Part shown: positions 9,099-17,649 of the stretch, piece by piece
Numbering within the stretch: position 1 is the stretch's first letter
How the letters are laid out: each line of letters begins with the position of its first letter
Source: Sphingobium lactosutens DS20
Lineage (GTDB): Bacteria > Pseudomonadota > Alphaproteobacteria > Sphingomonadales > Sphingomonadaceae
Assembly (NCBI RefSeq): GCF_000445105.1
Contig: NZ_ATDP01000101.1
Location: 186,001-250,000, forward strand
Direction: 5' to 3'
DNA: 64,000 nucleotides
Made by a program: the position numbers and the translations under genes
The notes under the pieces: model-generated
Told to the model about the DNA's origin: nothing
The model's input: the letters and a program-made list of their open reading frames with translations, nothing else
Database searches by the model: none

Positions 9099-10169
9099 AT
9101 GAGCATAATCGGCATTGAATCTGTTTTGTTCGGTGTCGCGGACGTGGCGGAACATACTCGCTTCTGGATCGACTTTGGCCTGACGGCCGAGCGAACGAGC
9201 GATACGGAGGCAGTGTTTCTGCTGCCGTCGGGCAGCCGCGTCGTGGTGCTACCCCATGGCGACCCGCGCCTGCCGTCGCCAGATCCGTTTCCCGGCGACG
9301 GCCTGAAGCTGACGGTGTGGGGCGTCGACACGGCCGAGAGCCTGGAGGCCATGGCGGCCAGCCTGGCGGGTGAGGTCGATGTGACCCGGGCAGAGGACGG
9401 AACGGTCCATGCCCGCTGTCCCGATGGCCAGCCCATCGCGTTACGCCTGTGGACCAAGCGCCGGTTCGTGAGCGAGGCAAGTCCGGTCAACACGCCGTCC
9501 CACCATCCCCGCTTTAACCAGCACCGCATCTGGCGACACAAGGCGATCCCCAAGACGATCAACCATGTCGTCTTCTTTTCGCCCGACTATGTCGGTAGCT
9601 TCGAATTTTACGAGCGGCACCTGGGCTTCCGCTATATCGACCACAGCATGGGAACGGGAATTTTTGCCCGCGCCGGCGGCACGTACGAGCATCATTCGAT
9701 CTTCTGGGTCAATTGTGACCTTCCGTTCGCGCCGGACTATTTCAAGTTCATGCACATCGCCTTTGGCATGGACGACATTGACGAGGTGATGCTGGGCGCG
9801 AACATCATGGAGCATAAGGGCTGGAAGAACCAGAGCATGAATAGCTCGGGCGGCATTTCCCGCCACCGGGTATCGAGCGCGATCTATTATTATTGTGACA
9901 TGCCGGGCAAGGCCGGGGAGGCGGAATATCACGCCGACACCGATTATCTGGATGATAATTGGGTGCCCCGGGCCTGGGACTTTCGTTTCGGATCGCTGCT
10001 CTGGTCCAATAACGCGCCGGCCATCTTCCGCGGAGACGACATCCCCTGGGACATGCGATTTGATGCCGACCGCAAAAGCTTCGAGGCCTATCGACGCAAT
10101 CGGCCGGGCAAGCAGCCGATCGACGGCAAGCTGGCTGAACTGACCGAAGATGATGAACACGCGATCTGA
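9099..10169 (+). CDS. two-domain VOC (extradiol dioxygenase-like) protein
   Basis: A protein of 356 residues with two vicinal-oxygen-chelate modules, the architecture of type I extradiol ring-cleavage dioxygenases. The first module spans about residues 1-125. The second starts at TINHVVFFSPD, with the probable metal His, continues through YEHHSIFWVN, and carries an acidic ligand candidate in AGEAEYHADTDYL. The start ATG 9099 (MSIIGIESVLFGV) matches the first beta strand of the fold; an in-frame ATG at 9069 would add ten residues. No strong ribosome site precedes either start. It lies 110 bases after the small gene. A rho-independent terminator follows, so it closes the transcription unit. Ring cleavage is inferred from fold and context. 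Confidence 0.78.
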   Translation: MSIIGIESVLFGVADVAEHTRFWIDFGLTAERTSDTEAVFLLPSGSRVVVLPHGDPRLPSPDPFPGDGLKLTVWGVDTAESLEAMAASLAGEVDVTRAEDGTVHARCPDGQPIALRLWTKRRFVSEASPVNTPSHHPRFNQHRIWRHKAIPKTINHVVFFSPDYVGSFEFYERHLGFRYIDHSMGTGIFARAGGTYEHHSIFWVNCDLPFAPDYFKFMHIAFGMDDIDEVMLGANIMEHKGWKNQSMNSSGGISRHRVSSAIYYYCDMPGKAGEAEYHADTDYLDDNWVPRAWDFRFGSLLWSNNAPAIFRGDDIPWDMRFDADRKSFEAYRRNRPGKQPIDGKLAELTEDDEHAI

Positions 10170-10186
10170 GCATTGATCGCGGGCAT

Positions 10187-10214
10187 GAAAAAGGGGCCGT
10201 CTGGCCCCTTTTTT
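10187..10214. terminator. bidirectional rho-independent terminator
   Basis: The stem GGGGCC (10193-10198) pairs with GGCCCC (10203-10208) around a four-base loop, with an A-run before it and TTTTTT at 10209-10214. It lies between the convergent VOC gene (stop 10169) and the ABM gene (stop 10232) and can serve both strands. Confidence 0.88.
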
Positions 10215-10231
10215 GTGTCAGCCTCTGTCGC

Positions 10232-10522
10232 TCAGATCACCGTTTCGACATGCTCGACCGCCGGTGGGGAGACGAAGAAGGGGGAGGCCAGCGCCCGCCA
10301 GGACTGAAAGCCCTCCGACGCGCGAAAGTCGACCATATGCGCGTCCACGCTGTCCCAGCCGACAATGAGCCGATAGCGGTCGGGGTTTTCGATAGAACGC
10401 TGGAGGCCGAAAGAGACGAATCCCCTCGCCGCTTCGAAATGCGGTCGCGCCTGTGCAACCGCTGCCTCGAACTCGGTCGCTCGATCGGGATCTATGGTGA
10501 AGGTGGCGATTTCGTGGATCAT
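10232..10522 (-). CDS. antibiotic-biosynthesis-monooxygenase (ABM) family protein
   Basis: A 96-residue ferredoxin-like alpha/beta barrel protein of the ABM/quinol-monooxygenase family. The typical opening IHEIATFTIDPDRATEFEAAV is followed by FEAARGF and YRLIVGWDSVDAH. Members act as dimers on quinols or polyketide-like aromatics, or bind them without a cofactor. The ATG overlaps the stop of the preceding VOC gene (ATGA), making it the last gene of the minus operon that starts at 14198. It probably helps oxidise or channel a phenolic intermediate. No catalytic residue can be assigned. Confidence 0.8.
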   Translation of the reverse strand: MIHEIATFTIDPDRATEFEAAVAQARPHFEAARGFVSFGLQRSIENPDRYRLIVGWDSVDAHMVDFRASEGFQSWRALASPFFVSPPAVEHVETVI

Positions 10523-10926
10523 GGCGTCGCGTCCTCGATAAATTCAATCAGGTTGCCCGCGCAATCGCGGATGAAGCAGCCCTTGCCGAAGCTTTCGCGC
10601 ACGACGAACGCGATGTCGACGCCTTTTGCCTCCATCTCTTCCAGAAAGCATTCGAGATCAGGAACGCAGAAGGCGACGTGCTTGTTGCCATGGGTGCGGA
10701 TGTCGGTGTTGGGCACGCGACGCTCTTCTGGCAGAGGCGCTGCCCCCTCGACCTCGAACAGCTCGAACCGCAAAGACGCTTTGCGGATCATGGCCGTGTC
10801 GGACCGTGCGCCCTTGATATAAAAACGCTGCTCCAGCTCGAAGCCCAGCACGCGCCCGTACCAATCGAGCGCCTCGTCGAGACTGGGCACCGACACGCCG
10901 CCATGGTGAAAGCGAAACTCGGCCAT
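10519..10926 (-). CDS. single-domain VOC (glyoxalase/dioxygenase superfamily) protein
   Basis: A 135-residue VOC protein with two beta-alpha-beta-beta-beta units. The first unit has FHHGGVSVPSLDEALDWYGRVLGFE, the second KHVAFCVPDLECFLEEMEAKG, and the chain ends in RDCAGNLIEFIED with the usual metal-binding Glu. The start is ATG 10926, which overlaps the stop of the alpha/beta hydrolase by one base (TAATG). The family includes glyoxalases, epimerases and ring-cleavage enzymes. Context in a catabolic operon favours isomerisation or ring cleavage of a small molecule. The exact reaction is unknown. Confidence 0.82.
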   Translation of the reverse strand: MAEFRFHHGGVSVPSLDEALDWYGRVLGFELEQRFYIKGARSDTAMIRKASLRFELFEVEGAAPLPEERRVPNTDIRTHGNKHVAFCVPDLECFLEEMEAKGVDIAFVVRESFGKGCFIRDCAGNLIEFIEDATP

Positions 10927-12077
10927 TATTGCATCTCCGCGAAGCTTTGGGCGCACCAGTCTGCGATATAGTCGCGCATGCCAGTACCGTTATCGGCGCC
11001 GCAATGTTCGACCTCGAAATCGGCCCTGGTGAACATGCGCAGGTGGCGCTTGGGACTGTTGACCGCCTGATCGTAAGACAGCTGGGCATTGAAGGCGGGA
11101 ATTTGCCGGTCGTTCTCGCCATGGGTGATGAGGAAGGGGACGCGGATCTTCTCGACCTGTCCATCAAGCGTAACCTGGTCAGTATAGGCGAGAAGCTTAT
11201 CCCGGTCGTCGAAGCCGAAGACCCAGAGCACATGATCCCAATAATGGGGCACGGGGTTTTCACCCTCATTTGACACGCGCTCGCGCTGGCGCTGGCCCCA
11301 CACATGGTTTGCGCCCATGACGGCGCACAGCGCGTAGCGCGGATCGTTGGCGGCGATGCGGGGGGCATGATAGCCGCCGAAGGACAGGCCGAAGATGCCG
11401 ATCTTGGATGGTATTACGTCGCTGCGGGTCAAGAGATAGTCGAAGGCCGGGCTGCCCCAGCGCTCGGCGTCATAGACGGCGGGCAGGCCCCGTTTGCGGA
11501 TCGCCTCACCGGTGCCCGGCTGGTCTAGGAACAGGGTGTTCATGCCGCGCTCCAGGTTCGATTGACCGTGGCCGGCCATGCAGACCTGCTCCTTCATCGA
11601 ATCGAGCCCGTTCACGGACACCAGCGTCGGCCGCGGCGTGCCGCTGCCATCATGGTAGAAGATGCCGGTATAGCTGCCACCCGCATAGGGAATCTCGACC
11701 TTCTCGACATGCAGGCCACGCAGCCGCGCGCCCTTGTGGAACAGGTCCATCCCCTTGTCATAAGCGACCCAGCGCGGCGCGTAGTCGCGGCTCTGCATCC
11801 GCTCGGCCGCCAGATAATAGCCTGAGGCGCGCAGATATTTGGTGCCGGCCGACAGAAGAAAGCCCTGTGCTTCGTCGCCAGCGGCGTTGGCCGCCACCTG
11901 ATCGGCGACCGCGATCCAGCTGTCGAAAAGCGCCGCCGATCCTGCGTCCGCGCCGTTCAACGCAGCCTCCCGCACCGGGCGGCACGCCTCGTCCAGCTCG
12001 CCATGATTGCCGCCGCACACGAGCGCCAGATTGACGGCGAGGTTCCACACATAATTGCCGGGAAAAGGTTCAAACAT
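10926..12077 (-). CDS. alpha/beta hydrolase (C-C bond hydrolase / esterase type)
   Basis: A 383-residue alpha/beta hydrolase with a long helical N-terminal cap, like 2,6-dihydroxypseudooxynicotine hydrolase and FrsA-type enzymes. The nucleophile elbow is GLSFGG (near residue 243), the acid lies in HGENDRQIP, and the likely catalytic His is in VEHCGADNG near 365. Enzymes with this cap cleave C-C bonds next to carbonyls or hydrolyse esters. It lies 19 bases after the SDR and is coupled to the VOC gene, so the three probably act in sequence on one intermediate. There is no signal peptide, so it is cytoplasmic. Confidence 0.82.
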   Translation of the reverse strand: MFEPFPGNYVWNLAVNLALVCGGNHGELDEACRPVREAALNGADAGSAALFDSWIAVADQVAANAAGDEAQGFLLSAGTKYLRASGYYLAAERMQSRDYAPRWVAYDKGMDLFHKGARLRGLHVEKVEIPYAGGSYTGIFYHDGSGTPRPTLVSVNGLDSMKEQVCMAGHGQSNLERGMNTLFLDQPGTGEAIRKRGLPAVYDAERWGSPAFDYLLTRSDVIPSKIGIFGLSFGGYHAPRIAANDPRYALCAVMGANHVWGQRQRERVSNEGENPVPHYWDHVLWVFGFDDRDKLLAYTDQVTLDGQVEKIRVPFLITHGENDRQIPAFNAQLSYDQAVNSPKRHLRMFTRADFEVEHCGADNGTGMRDYIADWCAQSFAEMQ

Positions 12078-12096
12078 CGCTATGTCCTTCGGGTAA

Positions 12097-12864
12097 TCAG
12101 TCCGCGGTCCAGCCGCCGTCGACGATCAGGCTGGTACCGGTCATCAGCGCCGATGCGTCCGACGCGAGGAAAAGGACCGCGCCCATCAAATCTTCGATCC
12201 GGCCGAGCCGGCCCAGTTTGATCTTGGCCAATACGCCCGCCTTGAAGGCGTCATCTTCGAAAAAGGGCTTCGTCATCGGCGTTTCGATGAAGGTCGGCGC
12301 AATGACGTTGGACCGGATGCCGTGCGTCGCAAGATCGAGCGCGAACGCCTTGTTCATGCCCTCAAGCGCCCATTTGGACGCGCAATAAAGCGACCGGTTC
12401 GGCCCGCCGACATGCCCCATCTGGCTGCCCATATGGATAAGGCTGCCGTTCGTCCCGGCCTGCATCATCCGCCGGGCGCATGCCTGCGCGACGAAGAAGG
12501 CAGATTTGACGTTAAGGTTGAGAACCGCGTCATAATCCGCTTCGCTGACGTCCCACATCGGTTTCGGCCGGTTGGTGCCGGCATTATTCACAAGGATGTG
12601 AAAGGCATCTCTTGCGGCAAAGAAGCGATCGACTGCGGCAAGGTCGGACACGTCGAGCACGACAGCGTCGGCGACGCCGCCTGCCGCCCCGATGCTGGCA
12701 ACGGCGGCGTCGATCTCTGTAGCGGTCCGGGCGACAAGCGCGACCGACGCACCGGCCTCAGCCAGCGCGGCCGCAGCGCCAAGGCCGATGCCGCGCCCAG
12801 CACCCGTGACGACCGCGCGCCGCCCATCGAGTCGGAAGCTCGGCGCCTGCGGCAGCGTCTCCAC
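12097..12864 (-). CDS. short-chain dehydrogenase/reductase
   Basis: A classical SDR of 255 residues. The cofactor motif TGAGRGIG lies near residue 19, NNAG follows strand 4, the catalytic Ser is in HMGSQMG, and YCASK supplies Tyr and Lys. The C-terminus GTSLIVDGGW is canonical. The start is GTG 12864, two bases after the HisD-like stop, preceded by a GGCGG stretch; no ATG fits the family start. It is the second gene of the minus operon. Together with the HisD-like enzyme it may carry out successive oxidations of an alcohol. Confidence 0.82.
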   Translation of the reverse strand: METLPQAPSFRLDGRRAVVTGAGRGIGLGAAAALAEAGASVALVARTATEIDAAVASIGAAGGVADAVVLDVSDLAAVDRFFAARDAFHILVNNAGTNRPKPMWDVSEADYDAVLNLNVKSAFFVAQACARRMMQAGTNGSLIHMGSQMGHVGGPNRSLYCASKWALEGMNKAFALDLATHGIRSNVIAPTFIETPMTKPFFEDDAFKAGVLAKIKLGRLGRIEDLMGAVLFLASDASALMTGTSLIVDGGWTAD

Positions 12865-12866
12865 CG

Positions 12867-14198
12867 TCAGGCCGCCGTCGCTGGCGTGGGTTCGGCCTGC
12901 CCGGCATAAGGGACGTTCCGCCCGCCAAAGCGCCGAACGCGGATATTCGCCTGCTCGCCATGGCCCGCGAAGCCTTCGAGCGCGCACAGGCGGCTGCAAT
13001 ATTCGCCGATCAGGCTGGACGCCGCGTCCGTGGTGACGCGTTGATAGGTACAGGTTTTGAGGAACTTGCCGACCCACAGGCCACCGGTATAGCGGGCCGA
13101 TTTCTTGGTGGGCAGGGTGTGGTTGGTGCCGATCACCTTGTCGCCGAAGGATACGTTCGTGCGGCTTCCCAGGAACAGCGCGCCGTAGTTGGTCATGTTC
13201 TTCAGGAAATAGTCGGGGTCGGCAGTCATCACTTGAACATGCTCCGAGGCAATGTCGTCGGCGATGCTCACCATTTCATCATAGCTGTCCGCGACGATCA
13301 CTTCTCCGTACGTCTCCCAAGCCTTGCGGGCATGATCGGCCGTCGGGAGGATGTCTAGCAGCCGCTCGATCTGCGCCATGGTCTCCCGCGCAAACGCCTC
13401 GCTGTTGGTTAGCAGCACGCCGGGGCTGTCGGGACCATGTTCGACCTGGCCCAATATATCGGTCGCGGCGATTTCCGGGTCGCAGCCGATGTCATCGGCA
13501 ATGATGAGGGTTTCTGTTGGGCCAGCAAACAGGTCGATCCCGACCCGGCCGAACAGTTGGCGCTTGGCCTCCGCCACAAAGGCATTGCCTGGCCCCACGA
13601 GAATATCCACAGGATCGATCGACTCCGTGCCGATCGCCATAGCGCCGACCGCCTGGATGCCGCCAAGGGCGTAAATCGCGTCTGCGCCCGCCATGGCCTG
13701 CGCCGCCACGATGGCGCGCGCGGGTTTGCCCTGGAAGGGCGGCGCACAGGTAATGACACGCTTCACACCCGCGACCTTGGCCGTGATGACCGACATATGG
13801 GCCGACGCAAGCAGCGGATATTTGCCCCCCGGCACGTAGCAACCGGCCGAATTAAGCGGAATATTCTTGTGACCGAGCACGACGCCGGGCAAGGTTTCGA
13901 CTTCGACGTCCTTCATGCTGTCGCGCTGGATCTGCGCGAAGTTGCGCACCTGCGTTTGCGCGAACTCGATGTCCTTGCGCTCCTGTGGCGTCAGGCTGTC
14001 GACGCAGGCGTCGATTTCCGACTGGCTGAGACGATAATCGTCCCGCGCCCAGCCATCAAATTGGATCGACATGTCCCGCACCGCCTGATCGCCGCGCTTT
14101 TCGATGTCGGCGAGCGCGGACTCCACGATGTCGCGAACCTTGCGATCCGCGTCCGCCTTGGCCTCCGCTGTTGCGCCGCGCTTGAGCCAGATGGCCAT
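12867..14198 (-). CDS. histidinol dehydrogenase-like zinc/NAD dehydrogenase, catabolic paralogue
   Basis: A 443-residue member of the HisD family, which oxidises a primary alcohol to a carboxylate in two NAD-dependent steps. Seen in the chain are the YVPGGKYPL segment, [15 protein letters not shown], the ligand motif [12 protein letters not shown], and the C-terminal [12 protein letters not shown]. The start is ATG 14198, with GGGAG eight bases upstream. No his genes surround it. The branch resembles sulfopropanediol-type dehydrogenases (HpsN) used in catabolism. It leads the operon HisD-SDR-hydrolase-VOC-ABM and diverges from the FAH operon. The substrate is unknown but probably has a CH2OH group. 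Confidence 0.83.
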   Translation of the reverse strand: MAIWLKRGATAEAKADADRKVRDIVESALADIEKRGDQAVRDMSIQFDGWARDDYRLSQSEIDACVDSLTPQERKDIEFAQTQVRNFAQIQRDSMKDVEVETLPGVVLGHKNIPLNSAGCYVPGGKYPLLASAHMSVITAKVAGVKRVITCAPPFQGKPARAIVAAQAMAGADAIYALGGIQAVGAMAIGTESIDPVDILVGPGNAFVAEAKRQLFGRVGIDLFAGPTETLIIADDIGCDPEIAATDILGQVEHGPDSPGVLLTNSEAFARETMAQIERLLDILPTADHARKAWETYGEVIVADSYDEMVSIADDIASEHVQVMTADPDYFLKNMTNYGALFLGSRTNVSFGDKVIGTNHTLPTKKSARYTGGLWVGKFLKTCTYQRVTTDAASSLIGEYCSRLCALEGFAGHGEQANIRVRRFGGRNVPYAGQAEPTPATAA

Positions 14199-14219
14199 AT
14201 CGATCTCCCACTCTTGTCT

Positions 14220-14242
14220 GGAACCATATTTCGCGTGGTTCC
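14220..14242. promoter_or_regulatory. inverted repeat in divergent promoter region (candidate operator)
   Basis: The perfect inverted repeat GGAACCA-N9-TGGTTCC lies 21 bases upstream of the HisD-like start and about 150 bases upstream of the FAH gene. It lies in the only non-coding gap between the two catabolic operons. The 23-base dyad has the size of a LysR- or GntR-type site. The LysR at 4824 is the closest candidate regulator. Confidence 0.45.
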
Positions 14243-14389
14243 TAGCCGCATGGCCAGAGGGCGGACCATCGCATCTTATCAATGCCTGACTATCGATCTT
14301 ATCCCGTTGTGGCGTACCGGACCCTCGGTTAGCCGATCGTCAGGCCGAACGCTCTGGCGCGGCCTTTTCCATGAGAGGATGGTGACGGG

Positions 14390-15334
14390 ATGCGCTTGGC
14401 GACGCTGGACGATGGGAGGCCGGACGGCCGGCTGATCGTCGTTTCCAACGATGGGCTTTGTTATGCACCCGCCCCGGTGGACAGCTTGCAGGAGGCGCTG
14501 GGGGCATGGCGCGACGTCGCGCCTCTGCTGGAAGCGGTGCAGGATTTCCCCGATACGCTCGATGTCCGGCGGTTGATGGCGCCGCTGCCGCGCGCCTGGC
14601 AGTGGCTCGACGGGTCGGTTTACCCCAGCCATGGCGCGCTGATGGACAAGGCGCTGGGCATAGAGCCCTTCCGGCCGGAAGGGCCACCCATGTATCAGGG
14701 CGTGTCCGACACTTTTTACGCGCCTCACGCCGACGTGCCGATGGCGGACGAGGCTCTGGGCATCGACTTTGAGGGCGAGTTCGGCGTCATCACCGACCAT
14801 GTGCCGATGGGCACACCGGCCGCCGAGGCCGGGCGCTACATCCGTCTGGTCGTCCAGATCAACGACTGGTCGCTGCGCAAGCTGGCCGGCCCGGAAATGA
14901 AGTCGGGCTTTGGCTGGATACAGGCCAAGCCGCCGTGCGGAATGGCGCCCTTCGCGGTCACGCCCGACGAATTGGGCGAAGCGTGGGGCAATTTCCGTCC
15001 GGCGCTTCACCTTCGGGTCGACTGGAATGGCGAGCCGTTTGGCAATGCGTTTGGCGAGCCGATGGCTTTTGGCTTTCATGAATTGGTGGCGCATGCCGCA
15101 CGGACCCGCAACCTGGTCGCAGGCACCGTGATCGGGTCGGGCACGGTGTCGAACGAAAATTACCGCGAAGTCGGCTCTTCCTGCATTGCCGAGCGGCGCG
15201 GCATCGAGATCGTCGATCATGGTCAGCCGCGCACGGACTTCATGAAATATGGCGACATGGTGCGCATGGAAGCGCGCCTGTCCGACGGCCGCGCGCCCTT
15301 TGGCGTGCTCGAACAAAAGGTGGTGAAGCCATGA
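14390..15334 (+). CDS. fumarylacetoacetate hydrolase (FAH) family protein
   Basis: A 314-residue FAH-superfamily enzyme with a Mg/Mn site, hydrolysing C-C bonds of acylpyruvates or acting on 2-oxo-acids. The metal-binding acidic residues sit in LGIDFEGEFGVI (near residue 125) and the following IRLVVQINDWS. GTVIGSGTVSN is the usual GxGT segment. The start is ATG 14390, with GAGAGGA about nine bases upstream. It opens the operon FAH-cupin-MaoC-TBDR-PepSY-MFS-SDR and overlaps the cupin start (ATGA). It probably cleaves the product of ring opening. The family is firm, the substrate unknown. Confidence 0.85.
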   Translation: MRLATLDDGRPDGRLIVVSNDGLCYAPAPVDSLQEALGAWRDVAPLLEAVQDFPDTLDVRRLMAPLPRAWQWLDGSVYPSHGALMDKALGIEPFRPEGPPMYQGVSDTFYAPHADVPMADEALGIDFEGEFGVITDHVPMGTPAAEAGRYIRLVVQINDWSLRKLAGPEMKSGFGWIQAKPPCGMAPFAVTPDELGEAWGNFRPALHLRVDWNGEPFGNAFGEPMAFGFHELVAHAARTRNLVAGTVIGSGTVSNENYREVGSSCIAERRGIEIVDHGQPRTDFMKYGDMVRMEARLSDGRAPFGVLEQKVVKP

Positions 15335-15894
15335 GTGAACAGCAACTTTCCGATTCCGGCCTGCCGCCGGTGCAGCGGGTCGTCACCGGCCATGACGCGG
15401 ACGGTCGCGCGCGTTTTCGTGGCGAGGATCACGCGCCGCTGCGCATGGTGCCAACGGGAGACGCCGCGATGCTGACCATATGGTCCACGGCCACTGTCCC
15501 TGCCGACAATAATGACGAGACCGAGGGGCGCGATCGGGAGACTGGCGTCACGCTGAACGGCGGATCGGTGATCCGCATCGTCGATATGCTGCCGCACAGC
15601 GAAAGTCCGATGCACCGGACCAACTCGATCGACTACGGGATCGTCATGAAAGGCGCAATCGAGCTGGAGCTGGAGGACGGCCACAAGCGGACGATCGAGG
15701 AAGGTGGCGTCATCGTCCAGCGGGGGACCAATCATCGCTGGCGCAACACAACCGATACGGTGTGTCGCATCGCCTTCATCCTGATCGAGGCGCCGGCCTA
15801 CCTCCACAACGGCGTGCCGCTTACCGAAGCGAAGCCGGAACAGGTCGATGCCGCGTACGGCATGATGGAAAGCCCGGCCGCGCAGGCCGACTGA
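15331..15894 (+). CDS. cupin-domain protein
   Basis: A 187-residue protein with one cupin barrel at residues ~75-150. The metal-ligand set is only partly recognisable: HSESPMHRTNSIDYGIVMKG in the first motif and GGVIVQRGTNHRWRNTTD in the second, giving His and Glu/Asp candidates. Such proteins next to FAH genes act as dioxygenases, isomerases or decarboxylases on carbonyl compounds. The start ATG overlaps the FAH stop. There is no signal peptide. The function is inferred from neighbours only. Confidence 0.78.
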   Translation: MSEQQLSDSGLPPVQRVVTGHDADGRARFRGEDHAPLRMVPTGDAAMLTIWSTATVPADNNDETEGRDRETGVTLNGGSVIRIVDMLPHSESPMHRTNSIDYGIVMKGAIELELEDGHKRTIEEGGVIVQRGTNHRWRNTTDTVCRIAFILIEAPAYLHNGVPLTEAKPEQVDAAYGMMESPAAQAD

Positions 15895-15963
15895 CGAAGC
15901 GGGCCGCAACGACGGCCTCTGGAAAATGGCGCGGAGCAAAGCGCGCTGCACTCTCCAAGGGGA

Positions 15964-17532
15964 ATGAGGATGCAACAATCGAAATATCTGAAATGGCTTG
16001 CGCTGACGCCGGCCGTGGCGGCGCTCGCGCTTGCCGTCGCCGGGCCGCTGCATGCCGATCCGGTGGCGAATCCCCCAGCGCCGACGTTTCAGGACAGCGA
16101 TTTCCTGACGCTCTATCCAGGCGTCTGGACCGACCGGGAACGGCCGCTCGTGGCGAAATATCTGGCTGATAACCAGGCGCTGCGCGACCGTGGACCGATC
16201 GATGTCAAGGCGCTTGTCACCGGCCGCCTGCCCAAGGGGACGCCAGGCCTTGGTCCGGTGGTGCGGGCGACCGAAGCCTGGGTGCGCTATAATAACGCCA
16301 AATATGATCCCGAAAGCAAGCTGCGCAACGACGCTGCCTATGCTCGTCAGCTGGGTTACAAGGACATCGTCGGTTTTGTGAGCTTCGCGGCGCATGACGA
16401 TACATTCATGGTGCCTTTTCCCCCGGCCGCGCGCGACCGTTTGCTGGTCAGCCACCTCAACCATAGCATCACCAACTATCGCCCAATCTATCCCGGCGAC
16501 ACGCTGTATCTGGTGATGAACGACCGCCGCATGAAGGATCTGACGCCGCCTGAGGGCGCGCCGATGCGAAGCGTCGCCATCACCAGCGGCGGGTCCATAT
16601 ATAATCAGAAGGGCGAGAAGGTCACGGACGTCACCTTCCGCGTCGTGGAAAGCGTGCGCATCTTCAAGGACCCGACGCGCGCACCTGAAAATCCCGGCTT
16701 CATGGATATCTGGGAAGCCCCGGACTGGTGGCGGCGGCCGGCGCATTTCTACACCGACGAGGATTGGCGCAAGATCGAAACGCTCTGGTCGCAGGAAAAG
16801 ATGCGCGGTGCGGAGCCGCTATATTGGGAGGATGTGAAGGTCGGCGATCAGCCCGCGCCCACGGCGGACGGTCCGATCCTGGCCTCGGTCATCCCCGTCG
16901 CGCCATGGGGCATGGGCGCGGGCGGCAGCCGCACATTGCGGCGCGAAATCATGGACCCGGCGGCCCGCGCCAAGCTGGTGCGCGGACAGAAGGATGGCGT
17001 CTACCGCTCCACCGACCCGCAGGTGAACGTGCCCACCCCGCCGCTTGAACAGACCAATAACGAAGGTGAAAGCGGCGGCGCGATCGTAACGTCGGACATC
17101 CACAAGGACGGCGAGAAGCGCAGCCCGCTCGTCAATTATATGGGTCGCGATTTTGCCATCCGGCATATCACCAACTGGATCGGCGATCGCGGCTGGATTC
17201 AGACTCTAAGCTGGAGCATCATGGACCCGCGTTCGCATTGGGTGAACGGCAAGTCGGTGCCGCGCAATCCTGACGCGCCTCGTTTCCTCGACCGCGTGCC
17301 GTTCATGAAGGATCGCTTCGTCGATACCCATGGGCTGACGCAGGACATGATGATCGTCAAATCCTATGTGACGGATAGATATGTCCGCGACGGCCGGTTC
17401 ATGGCCGAACTGGTCTGGTGGATCGAGACGATCGAGGGCGACATATTGGAGGAAGGCAGCGCGGCCGTGCGTCTGCCCAGCCGCACGGAGGCGCCCGACG
17501 CCGTGACAAAAGCCGTGACGGCAGGCGGCTGA
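15964..17532 (+). CDS. exported MaoC-like (double hotdog) protein
   Basis: A 522-residue protein with a clear Sec signal peptide (KYLKWLALTPAVAALALAVAGPLHADP). The mature part has hotdog-fold features of MaoC dehydratases: a VSFAAHDD segment near residue 142, YRPIYPGDTLYL near 175, and NQKGEKVTDVTFRVVE near 215. A second block (~280-500) with VNYMGRDFAIRHITNWIGD repeats the fold. MaoC enzymes normally hydrate CoA thioesters in the cytoplasm, so an exported copy is unusual and cannot use CoA esters in the periplasm by standard logic. The start is ATG 15964, preceded by AAGGGG. It precedes a TBDR and may process or bind its substrate. Confidence 0.7.
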   Translation: MRMQQSKYLKWLALTPAVAALALAVAGPLHADPVANPPAPTFQDSDFLTLYPGVWTDRERPLVAKYLADNQALRDRGPIDVKALVTGRLPKGTPGLGPVVRATEAWVRYNNAKYDPESKLRNDAAYARQLGYKDIVGFVSFAAHDDTFMVPFPPAARDRLLVSHLNHSITNYRPIYPGDTLYLVMNDRRMKDLTPPEGAPMRSVAITSGGSIYNQKGEKVTDVTFRVVESVRIFKDPTRAPENPGFMDIWEAPDWWRRPAHFYTDEDWRKIETLWSQEKMRGAEPLYWEDVKVGDQPAPTADGPILASVIPVAPWGMGAGGSRTLRREIMDPAARAKLVRGQKDGVYRSTDPQVNVPTPPLEQTNNEGESGGAIVTSDIHKDGEKRSPLVNYMGRDFAIRHITNWIGDRGWIQTLSWSIMDPRSHWVNGKSVPRNPDAPRFLDRVPFMKDRFVDTHGLTQDMMIVKSYVTDRYVRDGRFMAELVWWIETIEGDILEEGSAAVRLPSRTEAPDAVTKAVTAGG

Positions 17533-17649
17533 AAGTCTCTGCCGGCCAGTATTCGGTTTCCTGGATAGATCGCTTTGATCGAAGTGGTTTGATGTCGGTC
17601 ATTGCCGGGCATTAGGTCGATACCTGATAAAAAGTTGAGGGGATTTGTA

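Noticed and set aside
12867..14198. Histidine biosynthesis gene hisD
   Set aside because: No other his genes are near, and it leads a catabolic operon; a HisD-family catabolic enzyme is more likely.
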